From Chamaecyparis obtusa (Eukaryota > Streptophyta > Pinopsida > Cupressales > Cupressaceae), in assembly GCA_027943335.1 (NCBI GenBank), contig BSBK01005146.1, positions 1,182,001 through 1,246,000 of the forward strand: DNA of 64,000 nucleotides, given 5' to 3'. Under the pieces are notes generated by a model. The model saw only the letters and a list, made by a program, of their open reading frames with translations, made no database searches and was not told the origin of the DNA. Made by a program: the position numbers and the translations under genes. This document shows positions 33,888-45,373 of the stretch, piece after piece; position 1 is the stretch's first letter; each line of letters begins with the position of its first letter.

Positions 33888-35240
33888 TAGGCATAGAATT
33901 TCTTGAGATGGAGAACGTTGATTGGTTCTCAGAGCTGTTGTCCTTTAGTCATTCAGAGTTGATAGGCATGAGAGCCAAAAGTAGCAATGATAACAAAGGG
34001 ACCCAGCCAGTTGGGTTCAAACTTCCCCTTGCGTTCTCGATGTGATTGATTTTTAGGATTCTCTCTCAAGACTAGATCGCCAACCTGAAATTCTTTGTGT
34101 CTGACTTTCTTATTGTAGCCTCTAGACATTCTCTTCTGATATACTCTGAGATGATCATACGTTGCTTGTCTATGCTCATCTAGTAGTTCAAGTTCTTGCA
34201 ACCTAGACACTCTATAGTCATCATCAGTTACTAGACCATGCATTCTAATTCTTAGTGATCGGATTTCAACCTCAATAGGCAAGACCGCTTCAAACCCATA
34301 AACTAAAGTGAAAGGAGTAGCCCCAGTGGGCATTTTGATACTTGTTCTGTAGGCCTAGAGAGTTGGATTAATCATGAGATGCCAGTCTCTTCCTATTTTA
34401 TTAACTGTACGGTGCAAGATTTTCAATAGATTCTTGTTAGAAGCTTCTACTTGTCCATTCCCTTGAGGATAGTAGATAGATGACCAATGTTGTGTAATCT
34501 TGAATTTAGCTCATAGATCATCTAGATCTTTGTTCTTGAATTGTCCACCATTATCTATGATTATGGAATGAGGTATTCCATATTTGCATATGATATAGTT
34601 CAATATGAACATAGATATTTTTTTTCTAGTTGCTTGTGTCAAAGGGACTGCTTCTACCCATTTTGTAAAATAATTTGTAGCTGTGATTATATGGGTATGT
34701 CCATTAGAAGAATGAGGATGTATAGCTCCTATAAGATCAAATGCCCATTGGTGAAAAGGCCATTGTGTAGTAAAGGGAATTAGATCTCTCCCTAGAGCAT
34801 GAATTAAGTTGCCATGCACTTGGCACTTTTGACAGTTCTTAGCAAACTTGATAGACTCTTTCTCCATTTCAGGCCAATAGTACCCAGCCCTAATAAGTTT
34901 TTGAGCTAGTGTTAAACCGTTCGAGTGTGACCCACAAATACCATCATGGACTTCCTCTAACACATGTTGAGACTCTTCCCATTCTAAACATCTAATTAGC
35001 ATACCTTCTAGACCTCATTTGTATAGATCATGACCAATGATGACATATCGGGAGGCATTACAGATAAGGTATCTCTTTTCATGGTGGTTGAAGGTATCGG
35101 GAATGATTTGGTCTTGGAGATATGAAAATAGGTTTTTGTATCTAGATGAATCATGACCAACAATAGTGCAGATCATGTGGGTTTCAGGAGAATCATATGC
35201 ATGATAAGATAGTGCTTCCACTAGGAACTCATAGCGTAGC
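33888..35240 (-). pseudogene. Gypsy-C integrase
   Basis: Pre-integrase region (HMICTIVGHDSSRYKNLFSY, 35015-35221). Zinc region VHDGICGSHSNGLTLAQKLI with WPEMEKESIKFAKNCQKC. Core WAFDLIGAIHPHSSNGHTH (Asp 1), HSIIIDNGGQFKNKD (Asp 2) and YPQGNGQVEASNKNLL (Glu, about 34430). C-terminal part PTGATPFTLVYGFEAVLPIE...FEPNWLGPFVI, then past a stop at 33950-33952 to VLHLKKFYA at about 33890. The D-D-E triad is present and single stops break the frame. Confidence 0.9.
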
Positions 35241-35249
35241 TCATGTTCA

Positions 35250-35640
35250 GGCTATTGTAATAGAGTAGATAGCATTGTCATTGCATCAACAGCCTTATTC
35301 TCTGTTCTAGGAATTTTCTCAAATGTGATAGATAAGAAATACTTATTTAGATCATCTACCATTCTCTTGTAAGGAATGAGCTTTTCATCTTTATTTTGGT
35401 ACACATCATTTACTTGATGGATAACAAGTTGTGAGTCTCCATGAATGTGTAATTCTATTACTCTCCATTCAATTGTTATTTTCATACCATTCAAAAGGGC
35501 TTCATATTCTACAATATTATTTGTGGATGGGAACTTTAATCTGAATGCTTTTGGGATTGAGTATCCTTGAGGAGTTATGAACAATATGCCCACTCTTGAT
35601 CCATTCTATGTATAGGAGCCATCAAAGAATAATTGCCATT
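35250..35640 (-). pseudogene. Gypsy-C second (archaeal-type) RNase H
   Basis: LFFDGSYT, a TAG stop at the same codon as in Gypsy-B, then NGSRVGILFITPQGYSIP, NIVEYEALLNGMKITIEW, IHGDSQLVIHQVNDVYQ and YKRMVDDLNKYFLSI. It shows the acidic blocks of an extra RNase H as known in the Tat lineage. The linker (FEKIPRTENKAVDAM) leads to integrase. Confidence 0.88.
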
Positions 35641-36205
35641 CTCTAGAAGAAAGAGTCGTGATAGAGGAATCTAGAAATTCCATTTGCATTGGTGTATCAT
35701 CAATCATAGGTGCATCTGCTAACTGATTAGCAATAACCTATCCTTTGATAAATTTTCTTTCCATGTCAAATTCACTGAAGAGCATGACCCATTTAGCTAA
35801 TCTACCTATGAGGGCAGCTTTGCTTAGTAGGTACTTGAGTGGATCAATCTTAGCTACCAATTGTGTGGTATGAGCTAACATATAATGTCTTAGTTTCTAT
35901 GATGCAAAGATCATAGCTAGACAAGCTTTCTCAATCATTGAATAGTTCTTTTCATATGCAACCAATGTTCTACAAATATAGTATATAGCTCTTTCATTTT
36001 TGTTCTCATCATGTTGTGCAAGCAATGCCCCCAGTGATGTATCTGTTATGGAGACATATAAGATCAAAGGCTTCCCTGGAATGGGAGGCATCAAGATAGG
36101 AGGATTTGATAGATACTTCTTGATATGATTAAAATTGTTCTCACATTCTTCATTCCATGCAAAGGTCACACCTTCATGTAATGTTTTTGTAAAAGGTTGT
36201 GATAT
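35641..36205 (-). pseudogene. Gypsy-C first RNase H
   Basis: VTFAWNEECENNFNHIKKYL, GKPLILYVSITDTSLGALLA, RAIYYICRTLVAYEKNYSMI, KIDPLKYLLSKAALIGRLAK. It follows reverse transcriptase in frame after one stop at 36212-36214. The first catalytic Asp site reads YVSITD, as in Gypsy-B (YISVTE). In Tat elements the first RNase H is thought to have become a connection domain. Confidence 0.85.
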
Positions 36206-36214
36206 GTCTGCTAG

Positions 36215-37141
36215 CTATGATGTAAATCTTATGATAGATTGGACTCTTCCTTGAGATGTCCTCATTTGACTAATATTCTTTGGAGGTTGCATTTCCATGA
36301 TAGCCTTTACTTTAGCTAGATCAACTTCAATGCCCTTCTTTGAAACTATGTATCCTAAGAGCTTTCCAGAAGTGACACCAAAAGCACACTTCTTAGGATT
36401 TAGTCTGAGACTAAATTTTTCCATTATGTCTAGTATTTTGCTCAAGTCATTTAGATGTTTAGCTCTAATCATAGATTTTGTTAAAGTATCATCAACATAA
36501 TCCTCCATAGTCCTATGCATCATGTCATGAAAAATAGATGTCATAGCTCTCTGATATGTAGCACCAGCATTCTTAAGCCCAAATGGCATGACATTCCAAC
36601 AGAAGGTGCCCCATGCACATGTGAAAGTAGTTTTCTCTTGATCTTCTAGAGAAATTTTTATTTGATTATATCTAGAAAAACCATCCATTAAAGAATACAT
36701 CTCAAAGCCCGCAGTCATGTCCACTATCATATCAATGTTAGGTAATGGAAAATAATCCTTAGGGCATGCTCTATTTACATCTCTAAAGTCTCTACACACT
36801 CTAATTGATTTATCTAGTTTTGAAATAGGTACAATATTAGAGATCCATTCTACATAATCAATAACTTGGATGAATCTGGATTTCAGGAGCTTCTGTAATT
36901 CAACTTTTACCAAGAGTGCAACATGAGGATGCATCTTTCTTAATTTTTGCTTGACAGGTTTGACATTTGGAGCTATAGATAAATGATGCATTATAAGATT
37001 AGGATCCAAACCTGGCATATCTGAATATTTCCATGCAAAGTTGATCTTCTTTTCTGTTAGGAATGTTGTAAATTTTTTCTTCTCTTCTCCTGATAAAGAT
37101 TGTGCCACATGGATCAACTGTGGTTCTTCTGTTGTTCCCAA
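36215..37141 (-). pseudogene. Gypsy-C reverse transcriptase
   Basis: An uninterrupted 308-codon stretch: PGLDPNLIMHHLSI, NIVPISKLDKSIRVCRDFRD, YFPLPNIDMIVDMTAGFEM, SLMDGFSRYNQIKI, NVMPFGLKNAGATYQRAMTS and the catalytic YVDD (MEDYVDDTLTKS), then KKCAFGVTSGKLLGYIV. All palm motifs are present. It has the longest open frame in this element. Confidence 0.93.
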
Positions 37142-37183
37142 GTTGATGGATTGAGTGGGCTCAATTAGAACTGGAGATCTGTC

Positions 37184-38560
37184 TTATAAATGACTTAGAA
37201 GGACATCAAATATCTCATCCATAGGTGCCTCAAAGAGGTTTTCACCTTTGGATACGTCTTTTATTTTTACTTTTGTAGGTTCTGAGACTACCACAAAGTG
37301 GTTTTCACCCTCAGAACTCCTTTTCTTTTTATTCTTATTCTTATTTTTCTGACTAAGATACTTGATGTCTGACTCCATCATGCTAACACTCAGTTCACTA
37401 ATGGAAGTACTCATAGGCTCAAATACATTGAGGTAGAAAGAAATGGCATAGTCATTCGAGAAGGTATAAATACCATGGCTCAAATTTGTGGAGGTTTGAA
37501 TAATAAGATCTGGATATTGGATAGTCAAAGTGGGGAAAGATTGGGAGATAGTGTTTACGGATATGGATCTATCATCATTGGTCCTAACTTGATACTCGAG
37601 TTCAAAGGTGATATTACAACTTAAGACATTCAATTCATGAATAGGCTCAATGTCATCGTGGGAGTCCAATTCAGCCATAGGTGGATCAGACTCAATAGGT
37701 TCATCATTTTTCTCTAGACTTACGTTGGGTTTAGGTTCATATTGGTGAATAATATCAACATGTTTCTCTATAATAAGCTCATCTTCTTCTGGAATGGCTC
37801 CCCATTCATAGTCATTAGATTCTTCATCTATGCCTCTAGGAAATCTAAGAATATGAGTAAAGTCAGGATGAATACCCCAAGAAGGGTTACCCTCAAATTC
37901 TAATTTGAATTCATACTCATGAGAATTTGTCTTAGAATAACTACCACCTTCCTCTTTGTCTATTTGATTATCTATGAGATTAGCTAGTTCTTGTGTTGCA
38001 ACTATCTCTTGATTGATAGTAGGTTCTTGTGTTTCTACTACATTAATTCTTTTGATTGGATCATCTTCAGCTTCAAGGAGATCTATGATTTCCTTAGGCA
38101 AATGCTCATAAGGGATAAGTTCAGAGCTGTCTGAATCACTATCTGATTGTTCAGTTTCTTCCTTCTTAAGAAGAGGTTCTCCTGGTGTGATCTGCTCTAT
38201 GACATGAGAACAATTACCTTTGAGGTGGAAGGGTTTCTTTTTAAATCCTAAGCCAACAGTATCCTTGTTTGCCCTACCAGTATGTGAAATAGGTGTTATA
38301 AGACCTTCTCCTCTGACTCCTAGAGGTCCTTTACCTGAATATCCCATCTTAGCTATTAATTTATCTCCTAGACCATATGCCTTAGAAGGGATGTTGGATA
38401 CTGTAGAGTCACTAGTTTGAACCACTTGAGATTCAGGTTCATCTTTCTATAGCCATGTAAGCACAGCTTCATCCTCTTCAAATTCCTACTTGGAGACTTG
38501 TTTTGCTACAAAATTCTTTTTATATGCCTCAAGAGGTTCTTTAGAGTCTGGTTTGGACTA
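37184..38560 (-). pseudogene. Gypsy-C G-patch domain and acidic linker between protease and reverse transcriptase
   Basis: A G-patch lies at 38240-38374: YGLGDKLIAKMGYSGKGPLG, then GEGLITPISHTGR and DTVGLGF. The conserved Gly and aromatic positions of the family (GxxL..MGY.G.GLG) are mostly kept. About 350 residues of acidic, low-complexity linker follow (37184-38239; runs of E, D and S). G-patch domains bind RNA or activate DEAH helicases, and betaretroviral proteases carry one at their C-terminus. Its role in a plant element is inferred at most as RNA-related. Confidence 0.82.
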
Positions 38561-39175
38561 TTTTAAAGATTTTCCATAAGACTTAGGTGATATAGGGAGA
38601 GATGTCAAAGATAAGACTGGCTCTATAGTATATTTTCCCATACCATTTTCTTTGATATTGACCTCTTTTGCAAGATCTTCCATTTTAGATGTGGATGCTT
38701 CTTTAGTTGGCTCAATGGAAGATTCTCTATTATTAGGCACAAGTTTATCTGCACTTTCCTTCAATGTATTGCAAGTGGTAGCTATGTTTGTTGGAATAGT
38801 GACCTCTACTCCTTCATAGGGAAATTTCAAGAATTGGTGGAATGTAGAAGGAATAGCCTTCATCTCATGTATCTATGGTCTCCCTAGAAGAATGTTGTAA
38901 GCCAAAGGTAGATCAAGAACTTGACATATAGTATCTCTGATAACTGGACCTGCTCTGATAGGTAAGACAATGGTGCCCTTAGAAGATCTTTCTTGTTCAT
39001 CATAGGCTTTTATAGTTATTTTCTTTCTAGGATCAATAGCCAATTTTGAAAATCCCAATTGTGTGACCAAGATGTAAGAACAAATGTTTAGGCTAGCGCC
39101 CCCATCTATCAACACACATTTGACTCTATGGTTTTGGATCAAGACTTTTATGTGAAAGGGCTAGTTATGCGGGTG
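38561..39175 (-). pseudogene. Gypsy-C protease
   Basis: RVKCVLIDGGASLNICSYIL has the D-G-G active-site form typical of this lineage, in place of D-S/T-G. It is followed by PVIRDTICQVLDLPLAYNIL, LGRP, a TAG stop at 38873-38875, and IHEMKAIPSTFHQFLKFPYE. Gypsy-B reads RPWIHEM at that point, so the stop replaces Trp. Confidence 0.88.
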
Positions 39176-39219
39176 ACTCAAGGACTTTTCATCTTCCTCT
39201 AAAAAGGAGATATATTGCG

Positions 39220-41520
39220 GAGATGTAAGATGTCCAACCATAGTCTAGAACCTATCTAAATCAAGGTCATCAGGAACATTGGATCCGAGAAAAGCTTTGT
39301 CTAGAATAGCTCTGTGAGCTGGAGATATCCGAAGCAACTCAAACATGGAGATTTTTGCATTAGTGTGTTGGAGTTGTTGGACAATGCTATAAGATGTTGG
39401 CCTCGTATCTTTAGGATTGGAAGATTTAGAAGTAGCCTTATGTTTGGAAGCAGAAGAAAGATTGAAGGGCATCTTAGGGACATTTGATGAATCTAGGATT
39501 TGTCGGTTCAGATGTGCCTGAGCTTGTGATTGAATTACTATGTTAGTTGAAGTATGATCTCTATATCTTCACACAATTGTGATGACATTGCAATGTTCAG
39601 AAAGACAAGGTTCAACCATATTGATAATAGCATTATTTCCAGGGTACGCATAATTGACCTTTGCCCCCATATTAGGCTGAGAAGATGAAACTTCTTGACC
39701 ATGTTTCAGAAATGGTTATATGAATGTTGTATGATCATTATTTCTCTTATGATTGTCAATTGTGATGTCTCCCTTATCAATCAGATCTTGAATAGTATGT
39801 TTCAAGCATAAGCAGTTATTAGTTTTGTGACCTTTACCCCAATGGAAATCATAGAATTCATTCTCTCTCCACCATTTTGGTTTAGGGTCAGGATCAGATT
39901 GTCAGATCTTAAGTAAAGAGATGATGTTATTAGCCAAAAAATTTCTCATAGCAGATTCCAAAGATTCTCCAAGAGGAGTGAACTTTCATTTATTATCAGA
40001 GGACCAAGATTTGTATTCTGGCTTCTTTTGAGATGATTCAGACACCTTTTGGTCTGAAGCTTTGATGGCTTGGGTGCCAATAATTAGATTGAAAGCTGGT
40101 GCCTTTGATGGGGCATGGATAGTATCAACAACACCATCTATGACAATGCCTTTATTCTTGTTCCAGTTTTTGTTCTTGTCTTTAGAACTGGATCCTGATT
40201 CGTACTTGTCCTTTTGAAGTGTGATTTCTCCTTTTTTCACAAGTAATTTTTCAATTTTGATCACATTGTCTATCATCTTATCAAAAGATGTATGATCTTA
40301 CATTTGTAAAGGGTATTTGATCTCCGGGATAAGACTATTGATGAAGGTTTCCAATTTCTCAATTTCTGGAATAGGCCTAGCATATAGAGAGAATTTCTTC
40401 CTCCATCTTTTGAGAAATGTCAGGAATGGTTCTCATGGATATTGCTTGAGATTGTAGATATCGATCATGGAGACTAGATGTTGAATGTTGTAGGAGTATT
40501 GTTGATAGAAAAATTTGATCAACTCCTCAAAATTTTTGATAGTAGAAGGCAATCTAGAGAACCAATGAATGGCTGCTCCTCCCAAAGATCGAAGAAAGAG
40601 ACACATCAGATAGGTTGGTTCATGCATGAACTCCATAGATTGTGTACAGAATTCTCTGACATGATCTTGAGGATCAGAGTGTCTATCATACTTATCATAT
40701 TTAGGCATCTCCACTCTTTTCAAGAATGGTGGCATGTACAAGTCTTAGTCAAATGGAAAAGGACATAGGGCCTCCATGGAGAACTCCTTGGGTTCCTTTT
40801 CTTTCTCAAGGTTATTAAGTTTGACTTGCATGGCATGCATCTGTTTCATCATAGTTGTGAGTGGATTTTCTTCCTCATGCATAATTATATCTTCAACATT
40901 AAATTTGGGAGGAAGTTTAGCTCCTTGATGAGATAATTGTAAAAAGTATGCCTCTATGTCCTCTTTCAAGAAATGCTTCATCATTCTTTTGAAGTTATCA
41001 TCATTTTGATATTGAGCAATTTCTTCAGGTGTGGATTCCTGATCTGCACCATGTTGAGATTGAGCTCTTTGAGAGCCATAGTTTTTCCCTGCTTGAGACA
41101 TGGTAGGAGTTTTAAGACTCCTTGGATTAGATTGAGGTGGAGTTTGTTGATTACCACTGTGAGTTGATGAAGGAGGAATGTAACCAGTTTTCAATCAAAG
41201 ATTGCCAAGACCATCATCTTCGTAAAGACTAGAATTGTAGAGTTTCTCAAGAGTTGGACTTTGGATATGAGTCAAAGGTAAAGTATGAGATATTTCCCCA
41301 GATTTCTTGTGAGAGGAAGCTCTATTTTCCACCATTAACCTTAGGTGAAACAAAAGAATATGATGAAGACAACTGAAGAAGGATCTGATTCAAGAAGATC
41401 AAATGATGCAATCTTGTCAAGGTTTGATTGATTGAAGCTTAGATTAGACATAAATGAAGGAGACTATGCCCTGGATGTATGGGTAGATTCCCAAAAGATA
41501 GTAGACACGAGTTCACCACA
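39220..41520 (-). pseudogene. Gypsy-C Gag and Gag-protease linker
   Basis: In one frame with stops: ESTPEEIAQYQNDDNFKRMM, FSMEALCPFPFD, MPKYDKYDRHSDPQDHVREF, GGAAIHWFSRLPSTIKNFEE and LVKKGEITLQKDKYESGSSS. A zinc-knuckle-like box, FYDFHWGKGHKTNNCLCLK, lies near 39860-39800, and the linker with SPAHRAILDKAFLGSNVPDD at 39245-39472. The N-terminus begins before 41194 behind at least one stop; its start is not certain. It parallels Gypsy-B Gag block by block. Confidence 0.88.
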
Positions 41521-41769
41521 CTTAGCCATTTTGATGATGGATTGAAGATTGATAGTTATGACAAGGTTTTGACACAAGATGATAAAGACTCAAATCGATT
41601 AAATAGAAGGCTAAATTGGATTCAAAAGGCCACTTTAGGAAAATGATTGGATTCTCAGTAGTTGCTGCTCTATTCCTGACACAGTGATTTGTTTGATAGA
41701 TTCTGGAAATAGGCTGGAAAAGTTGGGTCTCTGATAGTTCTGAAAACTTTTCAAAATTTCTCAAACAAC

Positions 41770-41970
41770 TTTCTACAGGCTCATACGACAATGGGTATAG
41801 CATGAAATGACAATTGAAAAACTTGTACGATAGTTGTAAAACTCACACGACAGTTAATAGCAGGGTTTTTGATTGACTAGCAGCAAAACTCGTATGACAA
41901 TGTACCATATACCATACGACAATCTGGGGGTTCTGAAATGACAATAGCAAAAAGTCGTACAACTTTCTGA
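41770..41970 (-). repeat. Gypsy-C leader repeat cluster 1 (CGTAC monomers)
   Basis: Units such as actcgtatgacaatgta, acttgtacgatagttg and accatacgacaatctg start near 41781, 41821, 41841, 41888, 41911 and 41953. Their steps are close to 21 bp or twice that. Part of the non-coding leader upstream of Gag. Confidence 0.6.
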
Positions 41971-43315
41971 TTTTACAAAATGACTATTGACTCCAGAAAG
42001 GTGTTTGACATCATATTTTGCAATTTTTGAGGTTTTTAGTTTCAAATTGTTCACAAGATTGTCTGTCCAGATTTGAAGATTGTAGTGGATTGATTCATTC
42101 TTAATAACCAGATAGATAAATAGGCATGCAAAATAGCAAGCAAGTGATTTCAAGCATGTCTAGAAACAATGAACAGGGGACAAAGCAACCCTGCACATGA
42201 ACAATCAAGTGACCAAATTGTGCTAATCCCTAGGAGTACTAACAGTGTATGTTCCAAAAAAATTTTGCAATAATGCACATATTCCTAGAAAAATGAAAAT
42301 TTGGTCTCACTAGGGTTTTTAGTAATGGTCTGACTCTACAACTTTTGTGATCTCAAGAGGGTGAACTCAAATCTAGGCACACCAGGGTTTTGACACAATT
42401 TGAGAACTTAATCTTTAGGATTTGCTAGGGAGATCTGACAGCCCAACAAGAGACCACACCTATGGAGATTTCTTCCACAAGGACATTTATATAGCGGTTG
42501 TCACTACCACAGTGAAAATGGTTATTACCGCTTGAGGTTCCGTCAATGTGGTTGACCTAATTAAGGGAATGTCCACTACGGTTAATCCTCTCTAAAGGTG
42601 ACTCACAAAATATACCACATGGAAACTGGTTCCAGATTCAAGGATCTAAGTTTCTGGTACTACCCAAAAAGGGAGTAGAGCATAATCCTCTAGCCTTTTC
42701 ACTTTTAACCCAAACAAAGCAAACAGATTAATCTAACACACTAAGACCAAGATTATCTCACAAAGATCTATGATGTCAACCACTCATGATCTATCAACCT
42801 CTCTGAAGAGAGAATGTATCAATTAGAAGTTGAAGACGCACAAATCTAGTAGAATGTGAGACTCTCTTAGTAACCTCCCTACCTACAAGGGTTCCTTCAT
42901 TGAGAAGAGTTTTGCTGGAAACCCACTCTGTCAAGAACCATGAATAGTGTTCATAGGGCCTATTTACTATGTGTAACAAAGATGCTGAAAAGAAAATCTA
43001 TGTTCATTTTTTAATAGCCCAAAATGAAATCTGTGATATGAAAGCAATAAAGGTCACACAAGCTTGACACACAAGAGTTCTTTTTAATCCAAATTGAAAT
43101 GTTATCAGCTGAAAAGATTACCTAAATTCCTCACAATGTGCTTAGTATATTATTACCTATTTTTAGCAATTCTCACACTTTTCCAATTCAAAATCAGCAG
43201 AAATCAATCAGAAACAACAAATTTCAATCGTTAATGTTAGCTGTTAGTCCAAATCAAGAAAACAAACCTGGAAAACTGACTAGAAAAGTGAAATGACAAT
43301 TGAAACTTGGCACTA
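41971..43315 (-). other. Gypsy-C leader, unique part
   Basis: Non-coding leader between the two repeat clusters. ORFs at 41854-42153 and 42794-42979 show no domain. Nothing else recognised. Confidence 0.55.
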
Positions 43316-43512
43316 AAACTCATACAACAGTGGGTTACCTCCTAGACGACAGTCCAAAAACTCGTACGACACTGGGTACCAGATCATACGATAATTGAGA
43401 TTCCAAATGACACTGTGATTCTGGCGGTACGATCTTCAATCAAATAAACTATTGTACGATAGTGGGTATCTCCTGATATGAGTTTCTGACAAAACTCGTA
43501 CGAAAATTATAT
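43316..43512 (-). repeat. Gypsy-C leader repeat cluster 2 (CGTAC monomers)
   Basis: Units including actcatacaacagtgggtta (43318), actcgtacgacactgggta (43360), atcatacgataatt (43383), attgtacgatagtgggta (43451) and actcgtacgaaaatta (43496). Spacing is close to 21 bp or its multiples. It lies just downstream of the primer site in element sense. Confidence 0.62.
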
Positions 43513-43587
43513 GGACAAAAAGTAAAAATCACAGCTTGGAACAAAAAATGATAAGAAAATGATAGAAATTGAATGGAAACCCATTTC

Positions 43588-43609
43588 AGGGCCCCACAGT
43601 GGGTGCCAA
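43588..43609 (-). other. Gypsy-C primer binding site
   Basis: Minus strand TGGCACCCACTGTGGGGCCC begins a few bases after the 5' LTR. The leading TGG is the complement of a tRNA CCA end. I do not assign the tRNA. Confidence 0.7.
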
Positions 43610-43612
43610 AAA

Positions 43613-44823
43613 TGTTGTGTGAATTTTGTACCTGTCTGTAGACACAACACTTCAGTAAAACATTAGAGGTTAGCTAAAATTGAAATCATGCAATGAAATG
43701 AAAACTAAACTAACCAAGTGATTTACTGCCTTCTAGTAGATGCGAGTATGTATTCTCAGATTGGACCGAGATCAGTGACCTTGACGACACCTATACGAAG
43801 GATTTGAATGCAAAATCTAGATATGAATTGGATGCAAATTAATCTATTTTTTTGAGTTTTCTATGCAATAATATGAAAAATCTGATATGAAATCTAATCT
43901 ATATGAAAAACTGATATGCAATACAATTAATCTAACAATAATATGCTAAAATATGAATGATCTCACAAAGTTGTTGATTTGCAAAGAGGCTTCAATTCTT
44001 CATATACCAATTCACCAACATAAGTTTGCAAATTCTGAGATATGAGATTGAAGAGCTGAGCCTTGATTTTATAGAAATCCAAGACTTTGGAGATGCATGA
44101 AAAAAAGCCATATATCACTTAGATAAACTCAGGTTGATTTTTGAGTTATCAAAGAATAAAAGATAATTAATTCACAAAATTATGCAAAAGCATGCAAAAA
44201 TAGCTTTTTAACTCAAATCAGAGTTGAGTTTATTTTTAAAACAACTTGAATTGATTTTTTGATTTCAAGTTTAACTGCTTTTTGAATGTGCATAATAATT
44301 ATGAATTAAATAAATAAATAAAGTGATTTATCCTCAACTTAACTGATTTTAAAAATAAAATAATTGATTTATGGGTTAATCAATTATTAAATCAAACTTT
44401 TATTCTAAAATAATATCATTAAATATGACAACTTGCTTTAATTAATTAAATAAGAATTTAATCAATTAATGATAGGAATTTTGATTTATTGTCAAATTTA
44501 AATAATAATAATTAGGAATAAATATAATTAAATTCAATTAAATAATTAAGTGGCAGTATTAAATCTAATTGATTAAATATTCAAAATATTCAATTAATCA
44601 AACTTTAGGATAAATAGGATTTATCACCAAATAACTATTAAATTAAAGATAATTAGGATGATTAGGAATTTACTAGGAATATTCCCCGATGCAGAATTTG
44701 AGATGATCAATTAGGATTTGATGATGTTCAGATGTGCCTTAGGTTAGGACTTCGATGTTGATTTTGTTCAATGTGTCGATATAGGAGGTTAATGAACCTA
44801 TAGCCCATTTTTGGGGTATTACA
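43613..44823 (-). repeat. Gypsy-C 5' LTR
   Basis: TGTTGTGTGAATTTTG ... GGGTATTACA, partner of 30342-31544. Minus strand TATAAAA at about 44067-44073 is the likely promoter TATA box. Confidence 0.93.
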
Positions 44824-44828
44824 TAAGC
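44824..44828 (+). repeat. Gypsy-C target duplication, right copy (TAAGC)
   Basis: Exact match to 30337-30341. Confidence 0.9.
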
Positions 44829-45373
44829 TTGCAATGTACTTGAATGGCCTCAACTGGTCTATTCAAGAAGAAATGATTCTAGTAAACTTCAAAACCATCC
44901 GCTAATGCTATCAAATGGCCTTGAAGATAGAAGAGAAAAGCAAGACAAAGCAAGACCAAACCTCTAAAGGTAAAGGCAAAGGAAAGGATAGTAGAGAACA
45001 AAGAGGTGGCTATGGTGGAAGAAGTTCTAAATCAAGGACTCAAGGAGACATTAAATTTAGTGAGCAAAAAGAAGGAAGCTCAAGTAGAGGTGGTAGAAGG
45101 AGTTCTAACTCTAGCTCTAGAGGAAGAAGTGGTGGACAAGGAGGAAGAGGCAACTACTTTTCCAATATGAAGTGCTACCATTGCAATCAAATGGGGCACC
45201 CTACCTATAGATGTCCAGAGAAAGGTAGTTCATCACAAGGAGGTGACAAGAGAGCTAACCTAGTCCAAGATGAGTCTAATGTAGTAGAGAAGCATGCTAA
45301 AGTACCATTGAATTCAAAAGAGGGAGAGAACCTCATGATGGGGAGAAATTTGATCAAGGAGCCAGTGAAGTAA
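44829..45373 (+). pseudogene. Gypsy-D Gag, 3' part with intact zinc knuckle
   Basis: Continues directly from 30336: SIKL then AMYLNGLNWSIQEEM, a stop near 44904, and MALKIEEKSKTKQDQTSK. A basic Gly/Ser/Arg-rich tract (44960-45150) precedes a complete CX2CX4HX4C knuckle, CYHCNQMGHPTYRC, at about 45172-45213. It ends at 45373. The knuckle binds element RNA in packaging. Confidence 0.88.

Larger units (their letters stand above)
30342..44823 (-). mobile_element. Gypsy-C: complete-length Tat-type Ty3/gypsy element in Gypsy-D
   Basis: Minus strand, 14.5 kb, flanked by TAAGC on both sides. It carries both LTRs, primer site, leader with CGTAC repeats, Gag, DGGA protease, G-patch, reverse transcriptase, two RNase H domains, integrase and polypurine tract. 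All coding pieces from 41194 to 33953 lie in one reading frame, broken by about twenty stops and no frameshift. Unlike Gypsy-B it has only 2.3 kb behind integrase and no antisense PMD gene. Confidence 0.93.

Noticed and set aside
37184..38425. 413-codon ORF as a host G-patch gene
   Set aside because: It sits between protease and reverse transcriptase of Gypsy-C in the same frame, with a parallel block in Gypsy-B.
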